A stretch of DNA of 64,000 nt, taken from Ulvibacter litoralis. GTDB taxonomy: Bacteria > Bacteroidota > Bacteroidia > Flavobacteriales > Flavobacteriaceae. The position numbers were made by a program, and so were the translations under genes. The stretch spans positions 1-64,000 of the forward strand of contig NZ_FNBA01000004.1 in the NCBI RefSeq assembly GCF_900102055.1, given 5' to 3'. Below the pieces are notes generated by a model. The model saw only the letters and a program-made list of their open reading frames with translations, did no database searches and was not told where the DNA came from. Of this stretch, positions 39,950 to 48,950 are shown one piece after another; positions within the stretch are counted from its first letter, which is position 1, and every line of letters begins with the position of its first letter.

Positions 39950-41503
39950 ATGTCATTACCTTCAGTAAATCCTATAAAAACCAATGCTTGGAAAAAACTT
40001 CAGCAACATTTTCAGGAAACCAAGAATGTAAAAATGCAAGATTTATTTGCGGAAGATGAAACTCGAGCCGATCGATTTGCTATTTCGTGGAATGATTTCT
40101 ATGTGGATTTTTCAAAAAATAGAATTACTTCGGAAACATTTTCGTTGCTACTTCAGTTGGCCGAGGATGTCAATTTAAAAGAAGCTATTCAGCAACAATT
40201 TTCAGGAGCAAACATAAATGAAACTGAAAATAGAGCAGTATTGCATACAGCCCTTCGCGATTTTAAAAACATGAAGCCAGAAGTAGCAAATGCGCTTCAG
40301 CAGATGAAACAATTTTCAGAAGCAGTAATTCAAGGCGATTGGAAAGGATACACAGGAAAGCCTATTACAACGATTGTAAACATTGGGATTGGGGGAAGTG
40401 ATTTAGGGCCAGACATGGTGACAGAAGCGTTGACCTATTATAAAAATCAGTTACAGACCTATTTCATTTCGAATGTAGATGGCGATCACGTAATGGAAAC
40501 CTTAAAGAAGCTAAATCCTGAAACCACACTGTTTATTATAGTTTCAAAAACGTTTACTACTCAAGAAACTTTAACCAATGCAACAACGGTGCGGAGTTGG
40601 TTTTTAAAGACCGCTTCAGAATCTGACGTAGCCAAACATTTTGTAGCCGTTTCTACTAATTTGGAGGCTGTAAAAGAGTTTGGAATTGCTTCAGAAAATA
40701 TTTTTCCAATGTGGGATTGGGTTGGTGGCCGATTTTCTTTATGGAGCGCCGTTGGATTATCAATCTGTTGTTCGGTAGGATACACAAATTTTGAAGATTT
40801 ACTGAAAGGCGCCAATGAAATGGATGGTCATTTTTCAGAAACACCCTTTCAAGAAAATATCCCCGTTGTGTTAGCATTGCTGTCAGTTTGGTATGCTAAT
40901 TTTTATAAAGCTGAAAGTGAAGCTGTATTACCTTACACGCAATATTTAACCAAGCTAGTTCCGTATTTGCAGCAAGCCATTATGGAAAGTAACGGTAAAA
41001 GTATAGACAGAAATGACGCTCCAGTCGATTACGAAACTGGAACCATTATTTGGGGAGGTACAGGAACCAATTCGCAACATGCGTTTTTTCAACTGTTGCA
41101 TCAGGGAACAAAATTAATTCCGTCAGATTTTATTGGCTTTGCAGAGTCATTGCATGGCAATAAAGAACACCATGATAAATTGTTGGCTAATTTTATAGCG
41201 CAGACAGAAGCTTTATTGCAAGGAACAGAAGGTGTTACGACTCCAAATAATTACAAAAAATTTGAGGGGAACAAACCAACAAATACAATTTTAATTCAAA
41301 AGTTAACACCTAAATCAATAGGGAGTTTAATCGCATTATATGAGCATAAATTGTTTGTGCAAGGTATAGTTTGGAATATATACAGTTATGATCAATGGGG
41401 AGTAGAATTGGGGAAGAATATTGCGAAACATACATTAAAAGCAATACAATCTTCTGAGAGAATGAAGAATAGCTCTACTAATAATTTACTTTCAAAAATT
41501 TAA
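39950..41503 (+). CDS. pgi: glucose-6-phosphate isomerase
   Basis: 517 residues. Interconverts glucose-6-phosphate and fructose-6-phosphate. Family signatures: NIGIGGSDLGPDM (phosphate binding), WDWVGGRFSLWSAVGL (PGI signature 1), GTNSQHAFFQLLHQG (active-site Glu/His region) and YDQWGVELGK near the end with the catalytic Lys region. 42 bases after the kinase gene; followed by a terminator. Confidence 0.96.
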   Translation: MSLPSVNPIKTNAWKKLQQHFQETKNVKMQDLFAEDETRADRFAISWNDFYVDFSKNRITSETFSLLLQLAEDVNLKEAIQQQFSGANINETENRAVLHTALRDFKNMKPEVANALQQMKQFSEAVIQGDWKGYTGKPITTIVNIGIGGSDLGPDMVTEALTYYKNQLQTYFISNVDGDHVMETLKKLNPETTLFIIVSKTFTTQETLTNATTVRSWFLKTASESDVAKHFVAVSTNLEAVKEFGIASENIFPMWDWVGGRFSLWSAVGLSICCSVGYTNFEDLLKGANEMDGHFSETPFQENIPVVLALLSVWYANFYKAESEAVLPYTQYLTKLVPYLQQAIMESNGKSIDRNDAPVDYETGTIIWGGTGTNSQHAFFQLLHQGTKLIPSDFIGFAESLHGNKEHHDKLLANFIAQTEALLQGTEGVTTPNNYKKFEGNKPTNTILIQKLTPKSIGSLIALYEHKLFVQGIVWNIYSYDQWGVELGKNIAKHTLKAIQSSERMKNSSTNNLLSKI

Positions 41504-41530
41504 TAGTTTAAAATGAAAACTAAAATCTTC

Positions 41531-41572
41531 TAGAAAAACCTTCGTGAGACTGCGATGGTTTTTCTATTTTTA
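41531..41572 (+). terminator. terminator of the pfkA-pgi group
   Basis: AGAAAAACC (41532-41540) pairs with GGTTTTTCT (41557-41565) across a 16-base loop, followed by ATTTTTAT. It overlaps the alternative upstream ATG (41555) of the next gene, arguing that its real start is 41600. Confidence 0.6.
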
Positions 41573-41599
41573 TCACTTAACCAAATAAATTTTTTAATT

Positions 41600-41971
41600 A
41601 TGAGTGATAGTAGCGACAATTCAATTCCGTTAGAGACAGCTGTAGCATGGACTACCGAATGGAGAGCTGTAGAATCATCTTACAATAGTTATAACGACTG
41701 TAAGGGTTTTTTAATTCCAGCTTCCGATTTACAATCTGTACTTAATGAAATTGCTGGGCAATCTGGCGATAAATATGTTCGTGCGTACTTAGGGGTAGAT
41801 TCTGCAACCAATAAGGAAAAATTAATCTTAGTAGGAACAGAACCAGATCCTGTTAAAGGCGTGGGAGTCATATACCGTGACTTAATAACGGGCTATAACG
41901 GAACTGGTAAAATGTATGATTTTACACAGCCAGTTCCACCAGGAAGTGATCCGGCTAGCCCTTTAGACTAA
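41600..41971 (+). CDS. hypothetical protein, 123 residues
   Basis: Start chosen at ATG 41600 (MSDSSDNSIPLETAV); the upstream ATG at 41555 lies in a terminator hairpin and would add a hydrophobic stub. The protein is acidic, without signal peptide or membrane helix, and includes KGFLIPASDLQSVLNEI and KYVRAYLGVD, as in small uncharacterised flavobacterial proteins. One base before the next membrane-protein gene, so co-transcribed with it and the two-component system. Function unknown. Confidence 0.65.
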   Translation: MSDSSDNSIPLETAVAWTTEWRAVESSYNSYNDCKGFLIPASDLQSVLNEIAGQSGDKYVRAYLGVDSATNKEKLILVGTEPDPVKGVGVIYRDLITGYNGTGKMYDFTQPVPPGSDPASPLD

Positions 41972-41972
41972 T

Positions 41973-42614
41973 ATGGATCTATTTATAGACATATTTACAG
42001 ATATAATTGTTTATCTGTCAATGTTTTATCCTTTTTTATACCTTATAGGCTTTACTAGAAATAGTAAGGCCTATAAGATTTTTACCCTATATTTAATAGG
42101 AATTGGAATTATTCAATTTTTAATGGGATTTGTAAGAAATTTTTTAGATTTTGAGACGAACCTTTTTCTATTTAAATATTATTTTATTTTTCAATTTTTG
42201 ATGTTATCCTATTTTTATAAAACGCTGTTAGGATATCGGTGGGTTTATTTTATGACATCAATTGCCTTATTATTTTTCATTTTTCAATATATTGATGATC
42301 CCGAATTAAGTGCTAAATACAATCCGTTAGGTTCTGCAATTGCTCAAATTATAATTGTAATTTACTCATTATTATATTTTTACAGGTTACTTTCAGCTAA
42401 AGGTGAATTTTTAATTGTAAATATAGGTGTGTTTTTTTACATGCTAATTAGTATTTTAATTTTTGCCGCAGGTAATTTAGTTTTTGTAGATGAATTTAAA
42501 AGCGTCTCCAGTATTATGCGTAATTTGAATGCAGTTTTCTATTTTGTTTTTCAAGTTTTGATTTTACTAGAATGGGGAAAAAACTATTATAAAAAAAAGA
42601 ATCTGAATGGATAA
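41973..42614 (+). CDS. multi-pass membrane protein, unknown function
   Basis: 213 residues with about six or seven hydrophobic helices (e.g. DIIVYLSMFYPFLYLIG, YFMTSIALLFFIFQYI, IGVFFYMLISILIFAAG) and a basic C-terminal KNYYKKKNLNG. No enzyme motif. It overlaps the histidine kinase start by 8 bases and could act as its membrane sensor partner, since the kinase itself has just one membrane helix and almost no extracellular part. That pairing is inference. Confidence 0.75.
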   Translation: MDLFIDIFTDIIVYLSMFYPFLYLIGFTRNSKAYKIFTLYLIGIGIIQFLMGFVRNFLDFETNLFLFKYYFIFQFLMLSYFYKTLLGYRWVYFMTSIALLFFIFQYIDDPELSAKYNPLGSAIAQIIIVIYSLLYFYRLLSAKGEFLIVNIGVFFYMLISILIFAAGNLVFVDEFKSVSSIMRNLNAVFYFVFQVLILLEWGKNYYKKKNLNG

Positions 42615-43407
42615 ATTATTACTTGATGAGTATCAAGTTATCACTCTAATACTAATTGTTATTGGAGTTTTAGTGTTAATGGGTTTATCTATAGTTTTAT
42701 TCTTCTATTTTTCCAGAAAAAAGATTGTTGATGCTGAAATGGAGAAAGCAACCACTCAAATCAATCATCAAAAAGAAATAATTAAATCTTCATTAATTAT
42801 TCAAGAAGAAGAACGAGGGCGTATCGCACAAGATTTACACGATGCCATTAGTTCTAAATTGAACATCGTCTCTTTAAATGCAAATTTTTTAACCGAAGGA
42901 AATATTACAGCAGCCGATGCCAATAAATTTGGGCAAAGTATTTTAAAAGTAACCACTTCTGTTTTAGAGAGTTCCCGAAGGATAGCACACGATTTATTAC
43001 CTCCAACATTAGAAAAGTTTGGCTTACAGGCTGCGTTAGAAGAGTTAAGTGATGAAGTAGGAGAGTCTGGCACCCTTACCATGGAAACCTCTCTTAAATC
43101 TATCGATGGGTTGCTCAATCCAAATGAAGAATTGCATCTATTTCGAATGATACAAGAATTGCTAAGTAACTCTATTAAATACGCAAATGCGACAAAAATC
43201 ACACTAATTCTTTCAAGTACAGAAAACATAGTATCTTTACAGTATAAGGATGATGGAAAAGGTTTCAATTATAGTGATGCTCTAAATGCAAAAGGCTTAG
43301 GAATGATTGGTCTTGAAAACAGGGCTTCCATTTTAAATGCGAATCTTAAAATGGAAAGTTCTCCAGGTAATGGAGTTTCCGCCAAAATCACTTTAGATAA
43401 GAACTAG
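42607..43407 (+). CDS. NarL-type sensor histidine kinase (HisKA_3)
   Basis: 266 residues. One N-terminal membrane helix (about 11-35), coiled linker, then HisKA_3 dimerisation domain with phospho-acceptor H78 in RIAQDLHDAISSKLN and the ATPase domain (LLSNSIKYANAT N-box, DDGKGF and GLGMIGLENRA G-boxes). There is no periplasmic sensor domain. Directly followed by its response regulator; overlaps a membrane protein gene upstream. Confidence 0.92.
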   Translation: MDKLLLDEYQVITLILIVIGVLVLMGLSIVLFFYFSRKKIVDAEMEKATTQINHQKEIIKSSLIIQEEERGRIAQDLHDAISSKLNIVSLNANFLTEGNITAADANKFGQSILKVTTSVLESSRRIAHDLLPPTLEKFGLQAALEELSDEVGESGTLTMETSLKSIDGLLNPNEELHLFRMIQELLSNSIKYANATKITLILSSTENIVSLQYKDDGKGFNYSDALNAKGLGMIGLENRASILNANLKMESSPGNGVSAKITLDKN

Positions 43408-43423
43408 ATTAATTCAGTAGCAA

Positions 43424-44092
43424 ATGGTAATTAATGTTGTTATAGCAGACGATGAAGAGCTTTTCAGAGTAGGGATGGCATACATTCTATCACGAGATGT
43501 CAATATTAATATAATGTATGAAGCTTCAGATGGAAAACAACTTATCACCTTTTTAAAAGATTGTACTTTATTACCAGATATTATTATTACCGATATTAAA
43601 ATGCCAGAATTAAATGGCGTAGAAGCAACCAAAATTATAAGTCACGAGTATCCAGAAGTGGGTATTGTAGCCTTAACAACCTACAATACAAAATCGTTTA
43701 TTCGGAATATGATTAGTGTTGGTGCAAGCGCATATTTGGTAAAAAATTCTTCCCCAGAAAAAGTATTACATACTATAAAACAAGTTTATTATAAAGGATT
43801 TTATTACGATAACAATGTCATGAACATTTTAAACGAAGCAAGTACTTCGAAAAGTGAAGATGATAAATCTGTTTTTGACGAAAACTTTTTAACTCCGAGA
43901 GAACGAGAAGTTTTAGAGCTTATTTGTAAACAATGTACCACACAAGAAATTGCAGAACAGCTTTTTATAAGTCCGAGAACGGTTGAAGTTCATCGAAAAA
44001 ATTTATTAGAAAAAACCAAGGTTAAAAACATAGCAGGGCTTGTTATTTTTGCAATTATGAACGATTTAATACCGCCTATAATCGTAGAATAA
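43424..44092 (+). CDS. LuxR/NarL-family response regulator
   Basis: 222 residues. Receiver domain (about 1-125) with acidic pocket DDEE (9-12), phospho-acceptor D57 in IIITDIKMPELNG, and the conserved Lys in YLVKNSSPEK. C-terminal LuxR helix-turn-helix (about 155-215): LTPREREVLELICKQCTTQEIAEQLFI, ISPRTVEVHRKNLLEK. Sixteen bases after its kinase. The next genes are tssH, tssB and tssC on the same strand after a 201-base gap, so it is a candidate regulator of the T6SS. Confidence 0.93.
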   Translation: MVINVVIADDEELFRVGMAYILSRDVNINIMYEASDGKQLITFLKDCTLLPDIIITDIKMPELNGVEATKIISHEYPEVGIVALTTYNTKSFIRNMISVGASAYLVKNSSPEKVLHTIKQVYYKGFYYDNNVMNILNEASTSKSEDDKSVFDENFLTPREREVLELICKQCTTQEIAEQLFISPRTVEVHRKNLLEKTKVKNIAGLVIFAIMNDLIPPIIVE

Positions 44093-44293
44093 ATGAAAAC
44101 ACTATTTTATGGGATGGTACTCTATTACTACTCTAAAAGCATATTTACACTCCTTGATTAGTCTCTTTAACCATTTTTTAAGCACCTAAACGAATAGTTT
44201 TTGCGCATACCGTATTACAAAGTAAATTATGTAACTTTAATAATCTATTCCCCAATAGATTTAATGACATTCATCAATTTCTAATATATAAAA

Positions 44294-46774
44294 ATGATAG
44301 ATTATACATTAACGGATACTCTTAAACAAGCAGTACACATTGCACAAGCAATTGCAAGAGAGTATGCGCATGAGCAATATTCGGCAGCTCATTTATTAAA
44401 AGCATTACTTCACAAGGAGATTGGGATGCTTAAGTTTATAGAATCTATGGGCCAAGATGCCTATTATGTGGAAGAATGGGCAGAAGTTCGTTTGGAAACA
44501 TTGCCAAAAACAACAAAAGTTCCAGAAAATCCAGTAGGAGACTCTTCTGTAGAAGCCGTTTTTTATGAGGCTGATAATATTAAACTCAAATTAGGAATTG
44601 ACGAAGTAAGTGTGCATTGCTTACTAATAGCGTTATGTACTCCAGGAGTAGGGTTTTCGTACGATCAATTAAAAACATTTCCATTAACTCCTAACGAAAT
44701 TATCGATTTTGTAGGAACAGGCGATTCTGCAGCTGCTTCAGTTGGAGGAGGAGCAAAAGGAAGTGGAAAAGCTAAAAATAATACTGCTTCAGGAGGATCT
44801 ACACTTTTAAAATACTGTGTCGATAAAACCCTAGAGGCAAAAAATGCTACCATTGAAAATATTTCAGGGAGAGATTCAGAAATAAAAATGATTACTGAAA
44901 TCCTTGGACGTCGTTCAAAACCAAACGTTCTAATTCTCGGGGATCCTGGTGTTGGTAAATCGGTTATGATGAACGGACTCTCATACGCTACGATTAATGA
45001 AAACATTCCGTCGCACTTAAAAGATGCTAGAGTATTCGAACTTGACTTTATAAGTCTCGTTTCTGGTGCTGGCTATAAAGGTGAAATTGAAGATCGTTTT
45101 CAAAAAGTATTCAATGAAATTAAACAATTTGACAAACCTATTTTATTAATTGACGAGCTTAAAAATTTAACCGATAAAACCTCTGGAAATCAAGGCTTGG
45201 TTAATATTTTAAAGTCTGAACTTGTAAAGGGAGAGCTTACAGTTATCGCTACTGCTACCAACGATGCCTTTAGAAAACACATTGAAGTAGATGAAGGGTT
45301 GGCTCGGCAATTTGAAACCGTTCGATTGTTAGAACCAAGTGAAGATGAGGCACATCGAATGATTAAAAATGCAATTTCCTATTATTCTGAACATCATAAT
45401 TTAGAAATTGATTCGGAAACTATTTCTGAAGCAATTCGTTTGGCAAAACGCTACAATAAAGAACGAAGTCTGCCAGATTCGGCAATCGATTTAATAGATA
45501 GAACCATGTCTGCCGCTAAATTTATGGTAGAAACATCGGTGCCTGAAATCGCTTTGTTGAAGGAACGATTGGATGCGCTTGAGGAAGAAAAATTAGAAAT
45601 CCATGAGATTTTAGCAGAACAAGATTGGATGTATCGCCAAATGCAAGATAAGTTGAGCTATTTGTTGTTTACGGAACTGGGCGAAGAAGACCATTTTGAG
45701 AACATAACCACTCCAGAAGAAGGGTTTACAGCGTTAAATAGCGTGTTGAATAACTTAAAAACCATTGCTGAAAAGGAAAAGAAAAGCATCACGAAACACG
45801 ATATCGCCTCTACTATAGCAAATAAAACGGGAATTCCGACAGGTAAATTACAAGCCGATGAGAAAGAACGTTTGCTGAATATGGAAGAGCAATTAATAAA
45901 ACGAGTAATTGGACAAGATCACGCAGCGAAAACGGTGACTGAAGCTGTGTTAGAATCACGATCTGGTTTAAGCAAGCCTGGGCTTCCTATTGGGTCTTTT
46001 TTCTTTTCGGGGCCTACAGGAACAGGAAAAACAGAATTAGCGAAAGCACTTGCTGAATTTTTGTTTCAAGATGAAACATCGATTATTCGGTTCGATATGT
46101 CCGAGTTTAAAGAAGAACATTCGGCAGCATTATTATACGGAGCACCTCCAGGATATGTTGGATATGAAGAAGGAGGATTACTGGTAAATAAAATTAGACA
46201 AAAACCGTATTCAATAGTACTTTTTGACGAAATTGAGAAAGCGCATCCTTCTGTATTTGATATCTTTTTACAGATTTTAGATGAAGGAAAATTACACGAT
46301 AGGCTAGGGAAGGAAGGTGATTTCTCTAACGCAGTCATTTTATTTACTTCAAATATTGGGAGTCAGCATATTGTAGATTCCTTCGGAAAAGGGATTATTC
46401 CAAAATCAAGCGACTTACTAGAAATGATGGGGAATCACTTTAGACCTGAATTTTTAGGACGTCTTACGGAGATAATACCATTTTCACCAATTATAGAAGC
46501 TAATATTGGTAAGATCTTTAAAATACAACTGAAAGACTTATACAAGGCCTTAGAGAAACAAGAAATTGCTTTAGAGATTAGTGATGAGGCAACGGCGATG
46601 TTGGCTAAAAAGGGATTTACGCCCAAATATGGAGCGCGTCCGTTGCGAGGTGTTATTAGAAGCGACTTGCGATCGCCTTTGTCTAAAATGATAATTTCTG
46701 GAAAAATTACAAAAGGGACAAATATTAAGCTGGAATTAGATGAGAAAAACGAGTTAAAATGGAATATTACTTAG
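44294..46774 (+). CDS. tssH: T6SS ATPase TssH (ClpV-like Clp/Hsp100)
   Basis: 826 residues. Clp-N domain (about 1-140), a Gly/Ser-rich linker (148-170), AAA+ 1 with Walker A GDPGVGKS (216-223) and Walker B LLIDELKN (D287, E288), a middle coiled region, and AAA+ 2 with GPTGTGKTELAKALAEFLF (about 573) and VLFDEIEKAHP, ending with the ClpB C-terminal small domain (PKYGARPLRGVI). It recycles the contracted TssB/TssC sheath. Assignment as TssH rather than ClpB/ClpC rests on the adjoining tssB and tssC, 56 bases downstream. Confidence 0.9.
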   Translation: MIDYTLTDTLKQAVHIAQAIAREYAHEQYSAAHLLKALLHKEIGMLKFIESMGQDAYYVEEWAEVRLETLPKTTKVPENPVGDSSVEAVFYEADNIKLKLGIDEVSVHCLLIALCTPGVGFSYDQLKTFPLTPNEIIDFVGTGDSAAASVGGGAKGSGKAKNNTASGGSTLLKYCVDKTLEAKNATIENISGRDSEIKMITEILGRRSKPNVLILGDPGVGKSVMMNGLSYATINENIPSHLKDARVFELDFISLVSGAGYKGEIEDRFQKVFNEIKQFDKPILLIDELKNLTDKTSGNQGLVNILKSELVKGELTVIATATNDAFRKHIEVDEGLARQFETVRLLEPSEDEAHRMIKNAISYYSEHHNLEIDSETISEAIRLAKRYNKERSLPDSAIDLIDRTMSAAKFMVETSVPEIALLKERLDALEEEKLEIHEILAEQDWMYRQMQDKLSYLLFTELGEEDHFENITTPEEGFTALNSVLNNLKTIAEKEKKSITKHDIASTIANKTGIPTGKLQADEKERLLNMEEQLIKRVIGQDHAAKTVTEAVLESRSGLSKPGLPIGSFFFSGPTGTGKTELAKALAEFLFQDETSIIRFDMSEFKEEHSAALLYGAPPGYVGYEEGGLLVNKIRQKPYSIVLFDEIEKAHPSVFDIFLQILDEGKLHDRLGKEGDFSNAVILFTSNIGSQHIVDSFGKGIIPKSSDLLEMMGNHFRPEFLGRLTEIIPFSPIIEANIGKIFKIQLKDLYKALEKQEIALEISDEATAMLAKKGFTPKYGARPLRGVIRSDLRSPLSKMIISGKITKGTNIKLELDEKNELKWNIT

Positions 46775-46830
46775 TTTTTACAATCTATAAATTAAAAAAA
46801 AATAATATATTTAACATAAATAAGTAAACC

Positions 46831-47280
46831 ATGAGCGATACATACGGAATTGGTGGAACGGAAGTGAAAACCGACGCCAATGAGGCCTTTGCAGAAATAC
46901 CTCAGAATAGAACACTTTTAGTAGAAAAATTAACCAACGACCCAGCCATTAAGCCAGTGGTAGAAACTGGATTAAAAACTGTTGAAGAAGTTTTTGAACA
47001 TTACAAGCCAGAGGTAGAAGTAGAGTTTGAAGACAACGATGGTGTAGGGAAAAAAGAAAAATTAACTTTTGCTAACCTAGGAGATTTTGGTGCAAAAGGA
47101 ATTACACGTCAAAGTGGTTATTTAAAAGATTTGGATACTGAAAAAGATCAGTATATTAAAGTTGTAAAGCAGCTTAAAACCAATAAGATTTTAAAGACAG
47201 CAATTGCTGACCCTGAAGCTAAACAAGCATTATTAGATTCTATTCGTGCATTATTAACTGAAATTGAAGAAAACAAATAA
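46831..47280 (+). CDS. tssB: T6SS contractile sheath small subunit TssB
   Basis: 149 residues, Bacteroidetes (T6SS subtype iii) type. Features: GIGGTEVKTDANEAFAEI at the start, NRTLLVEKLTNDPAIKP, VEVEFEDNDG and the sheath motif LTFANLGDFG. It pairs with TssC to form the sheath that drives the Hcp tube. Five bases before tssC, so one transcript. Confidence 0.9.
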   Translation: MSDTYGIGGTEVKTDANEAFAEIPQNRTLLVEKLTNDPAIKPVVETGLKTVEEVFEHYKPEVEVEFEDNDGVGKKEKLTFANLGDFGAKGITRQSGYLKDLDTEKDQYIKVVKQLKTNKILKTAIADPEAKQALLDSIRALLTEIEENK

Positions 47281-47285
47281 AAGAT

Positions 47286-48632
47286 ATGGCCGCTAACCAA
47301 CAACAATTTTCTCCTGTTGAAAATCCTGCTGAATTTTTAAAAGAAAGTAGTGATAAACTTGTAAAATTTGGAGGCTTCGATTTACTTGAAGCTTGTATTG
47401 AAGGTGTTCAAAATATGAACCCAGAACGTAAAGCAAGGAAAAAGATTTTCTTAACGGAAATGACTAAGAAGGAGGATCGAGAAACATTGAAAAAAACACT
47501 AGAAATTTGGTCTAACGCACTTTCAGGTTCTGACGATATTTCTGAAATGGTTGAAAGTTCTGAGAAAAGTGCTCATTTAGCACAACAGTCTTTAACAAAA
47601 AATCTTGGAAGAGCTATTGAAGCCACTAGAGATTTAGAGCGTTCGTATCGTTCTGTTGCTTTGTTTTACAAAAATGCTGAGTCTGATAAAATTAAAAATA
47701 TATCTATCGTAAACGCTGAGCTGGATCAAATGAAAGATCTAGATAACACGCGTTTTATTGATGCTATTGCTGAAGAATTAAACGGTGCTTTTGACCGTTT
47801 GGACTTAAGAGATAATTACGGGTTATTAGTAATTCCTGGATACTTAGGGTCTAATAAAGTAGTTGAAAAGTGGGCTAAAATTGCGCACGATAATAAAGTA
47901 ATGCTTGTTACCGATTTCGAACATTTAGACGAGCCGGATGATGTGATGGAAATGTTTGAAGCAGCCAACTTAACGGGTGGAGACAAATACAGATCTAATG
48001 TAATGATGTCTTGTAACTGGCTTGTAGGTAGAGGGAAACATGATGAAGTAGGAGAGGATGAAGATTTATACGTTCCGCCATCGGGTGCTTTAGCAGGTAA
48101 AATTTACAGCACATTAATGTCGCAAGTAACTGCTGGTAAAAAGTTTGGTGGTATGAATGAAGTGGACGGTGTTCGTTTCGACTTGAAGAAAAGTGACATT
48201 GCACAGCTTGAAAAATTGGGATTAGTTCCTATGGTAAATGAATATGGTAAAGTAATGGCTTTCTCTGCTAAAACATTGTTTAATGGAGATAACTTAGGGT
48301 TACAAACCTATTCTGTAGTTCGTGTTTTTGATTACGTAACGAAAGTATTGATGGATTTCTTAAACCGACGAGCTTTTGAAAACTTTAATGCTAGAACGCG
48401 TAAGGAGTTGATGGGACAAATTGTAAAATTCCTTGACGGAATTACAGGACCCGACAAGTTAATTGAAGATTTCTCTATTAAAAGATTTGAGCAAGATCCA
48501 AACCAAAAGGATAGAGTTCATTTAGATATACACATGAAACCTTATTTTCCAGCTAAAAACTTTATGATTAAGATGGATGGACAAAAAGGAGATGATGGTA
48601 CTGATTGGGATTCGGAATACGAACAACAATAG
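47286..48632 (+). CDS. tssC: T6SS contractile sheath large subunit TssC
   Basis: 448 residues. Family features include LGRAIEATRDLERSYRSVALFY, GLLVIPGYLGSNKVVEKWA, VMMSCNWLVGRG, YVPPSGALAGKIYSTLMSQVTAGKKFGGMNEVDGVRF and a C-terminal HLDIHMKPYFPAKNFMIKM strand set. It forms the sheath with TssB; with tssH and tssB it makes a compact operon closed by the terminator at 48653. Confidence 0.92.
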   Translation: MAANQQQFSPVENPAEFLKESSDKLVKFGGFDLLEACIEGVQNMNPERKARKKIFLTEMTKKEDRETLKKTLEIWSNALSGSDDISEMVESSEKSAHLAQQSLTKNLGRAIEATRDLERSYRSVALFYKNAESDKIKNISIVNAELDQMKDLDNTRFIDAIAEELNGAFDRLDLRDNYGLLVIPGYLGSNKVVEKWAKIAHDNKVMLVTDFEHLDEPDDVMEMFEAANLTGGDKYRSNVMMSCNWLVGRGKHDEVGEDEDLYVPPSGALAGKIYSTLMSQVTAGKKFGGMNEVDGVRFDLKKSDIAQLEKLGLVPMVNEYGKVMAFSAKTLFNGDNLGLQTYSVVRVFDYVTKVLMDFLNRRAFENFNARTRKELMGQIVKFLDGITGPDKLIEDFSIKRFEQDPNQKDRVHLDIHMKPYFPAKNFMIKMDGQKGDDGTDWDSEYEQQ

Positions 48633-48652
48633 GTCATTATTTAAATCTTATA

Positions 48653-48687
48653 AAAAAAAGACAGCTTAAATAGCTGTCTTTTTTTAT
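48653..48687 (+). terminator. terminator of tssHBC
   Basis: AAAAAAAGACAGC and GCTGTCTTTTTTT around a short loop, 20 bases after the tssC stop. Confidence 0.88.
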
Positions 48688-48890
48688 TATACCCTTTTTT
48701 GTAAAAGAGTGTTTTAGCAGTTTGTTTTGAACCTGTTCTGTGTAACTCTTGTAAGTATTATATTACTGCGTTAGGGATAGCAATGGAAATCCCGGATTTT
48801 TACATTTCAGTAAAAAACGGAATTGGAATGAATAGCCCGCTCGAACGCCCAAGAAAAGATTTTGACTTAGCTACTGATTTAACTATTTTT
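48688..48890. repeat. intergenic region with a conserved-looking hairpin element
   Basis: Between the tssC and hcp terminators no gene is seen. From about 48770 a sequence reads GCGTTAGGGATAGCAATGG, then AAATCCCGG, a hairpin (CCGGATTTTTAC / GTAAAAAACGG, 48792-48820) and GAATAGCCCGCTCGAACGCC. From memory, similar GCGTTAGGGAT...AAATCC...AATAGCCC blocks recur in intergenic regions of Flavobacteriia. The element is unexplained here and could be a REP-like repeat or a structured RNA. Confidence 0.35.
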
Positions 48891-48927
48891 CAAAAAAAAT
48901 AAGGGAACGTATTATACGTTCCCTTAT
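48891..48927 (-). terminator. terminator of hcp copy 1
   Basis: ATAAGGGAACGT and ACGTTCCCTTAT form a 12-base stem, with a T-run (minus strand) after it; 24 bases past the hcp stop. Confidence 0.88.
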
Positions 48928-48950
48928 CAAATTATAATTGGAATGATTGG

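Noticed and set aside
41555-41599. Upstream ATG that would lengthen the 123-residue protein
   Set aside because: It lies inside the pgi terminator hairpin and adds a hydrophobic stub; ATG 41600 gives the natural N-terminus.
44094-44162. 22-codon ATG frame after the response regulator gene
   Set aside because: Too short, no family and no support beyond a start and stop; more likely untranslated.
48728-48775. Weak resemblance of GAACCTGT...TGTAAGTATTAT to the Rhs junction repeat
   Set aside because: Only scattered matches to the diverged copy R2, and no core codons or hairpin in order; may be chance in AT-rich DNA.
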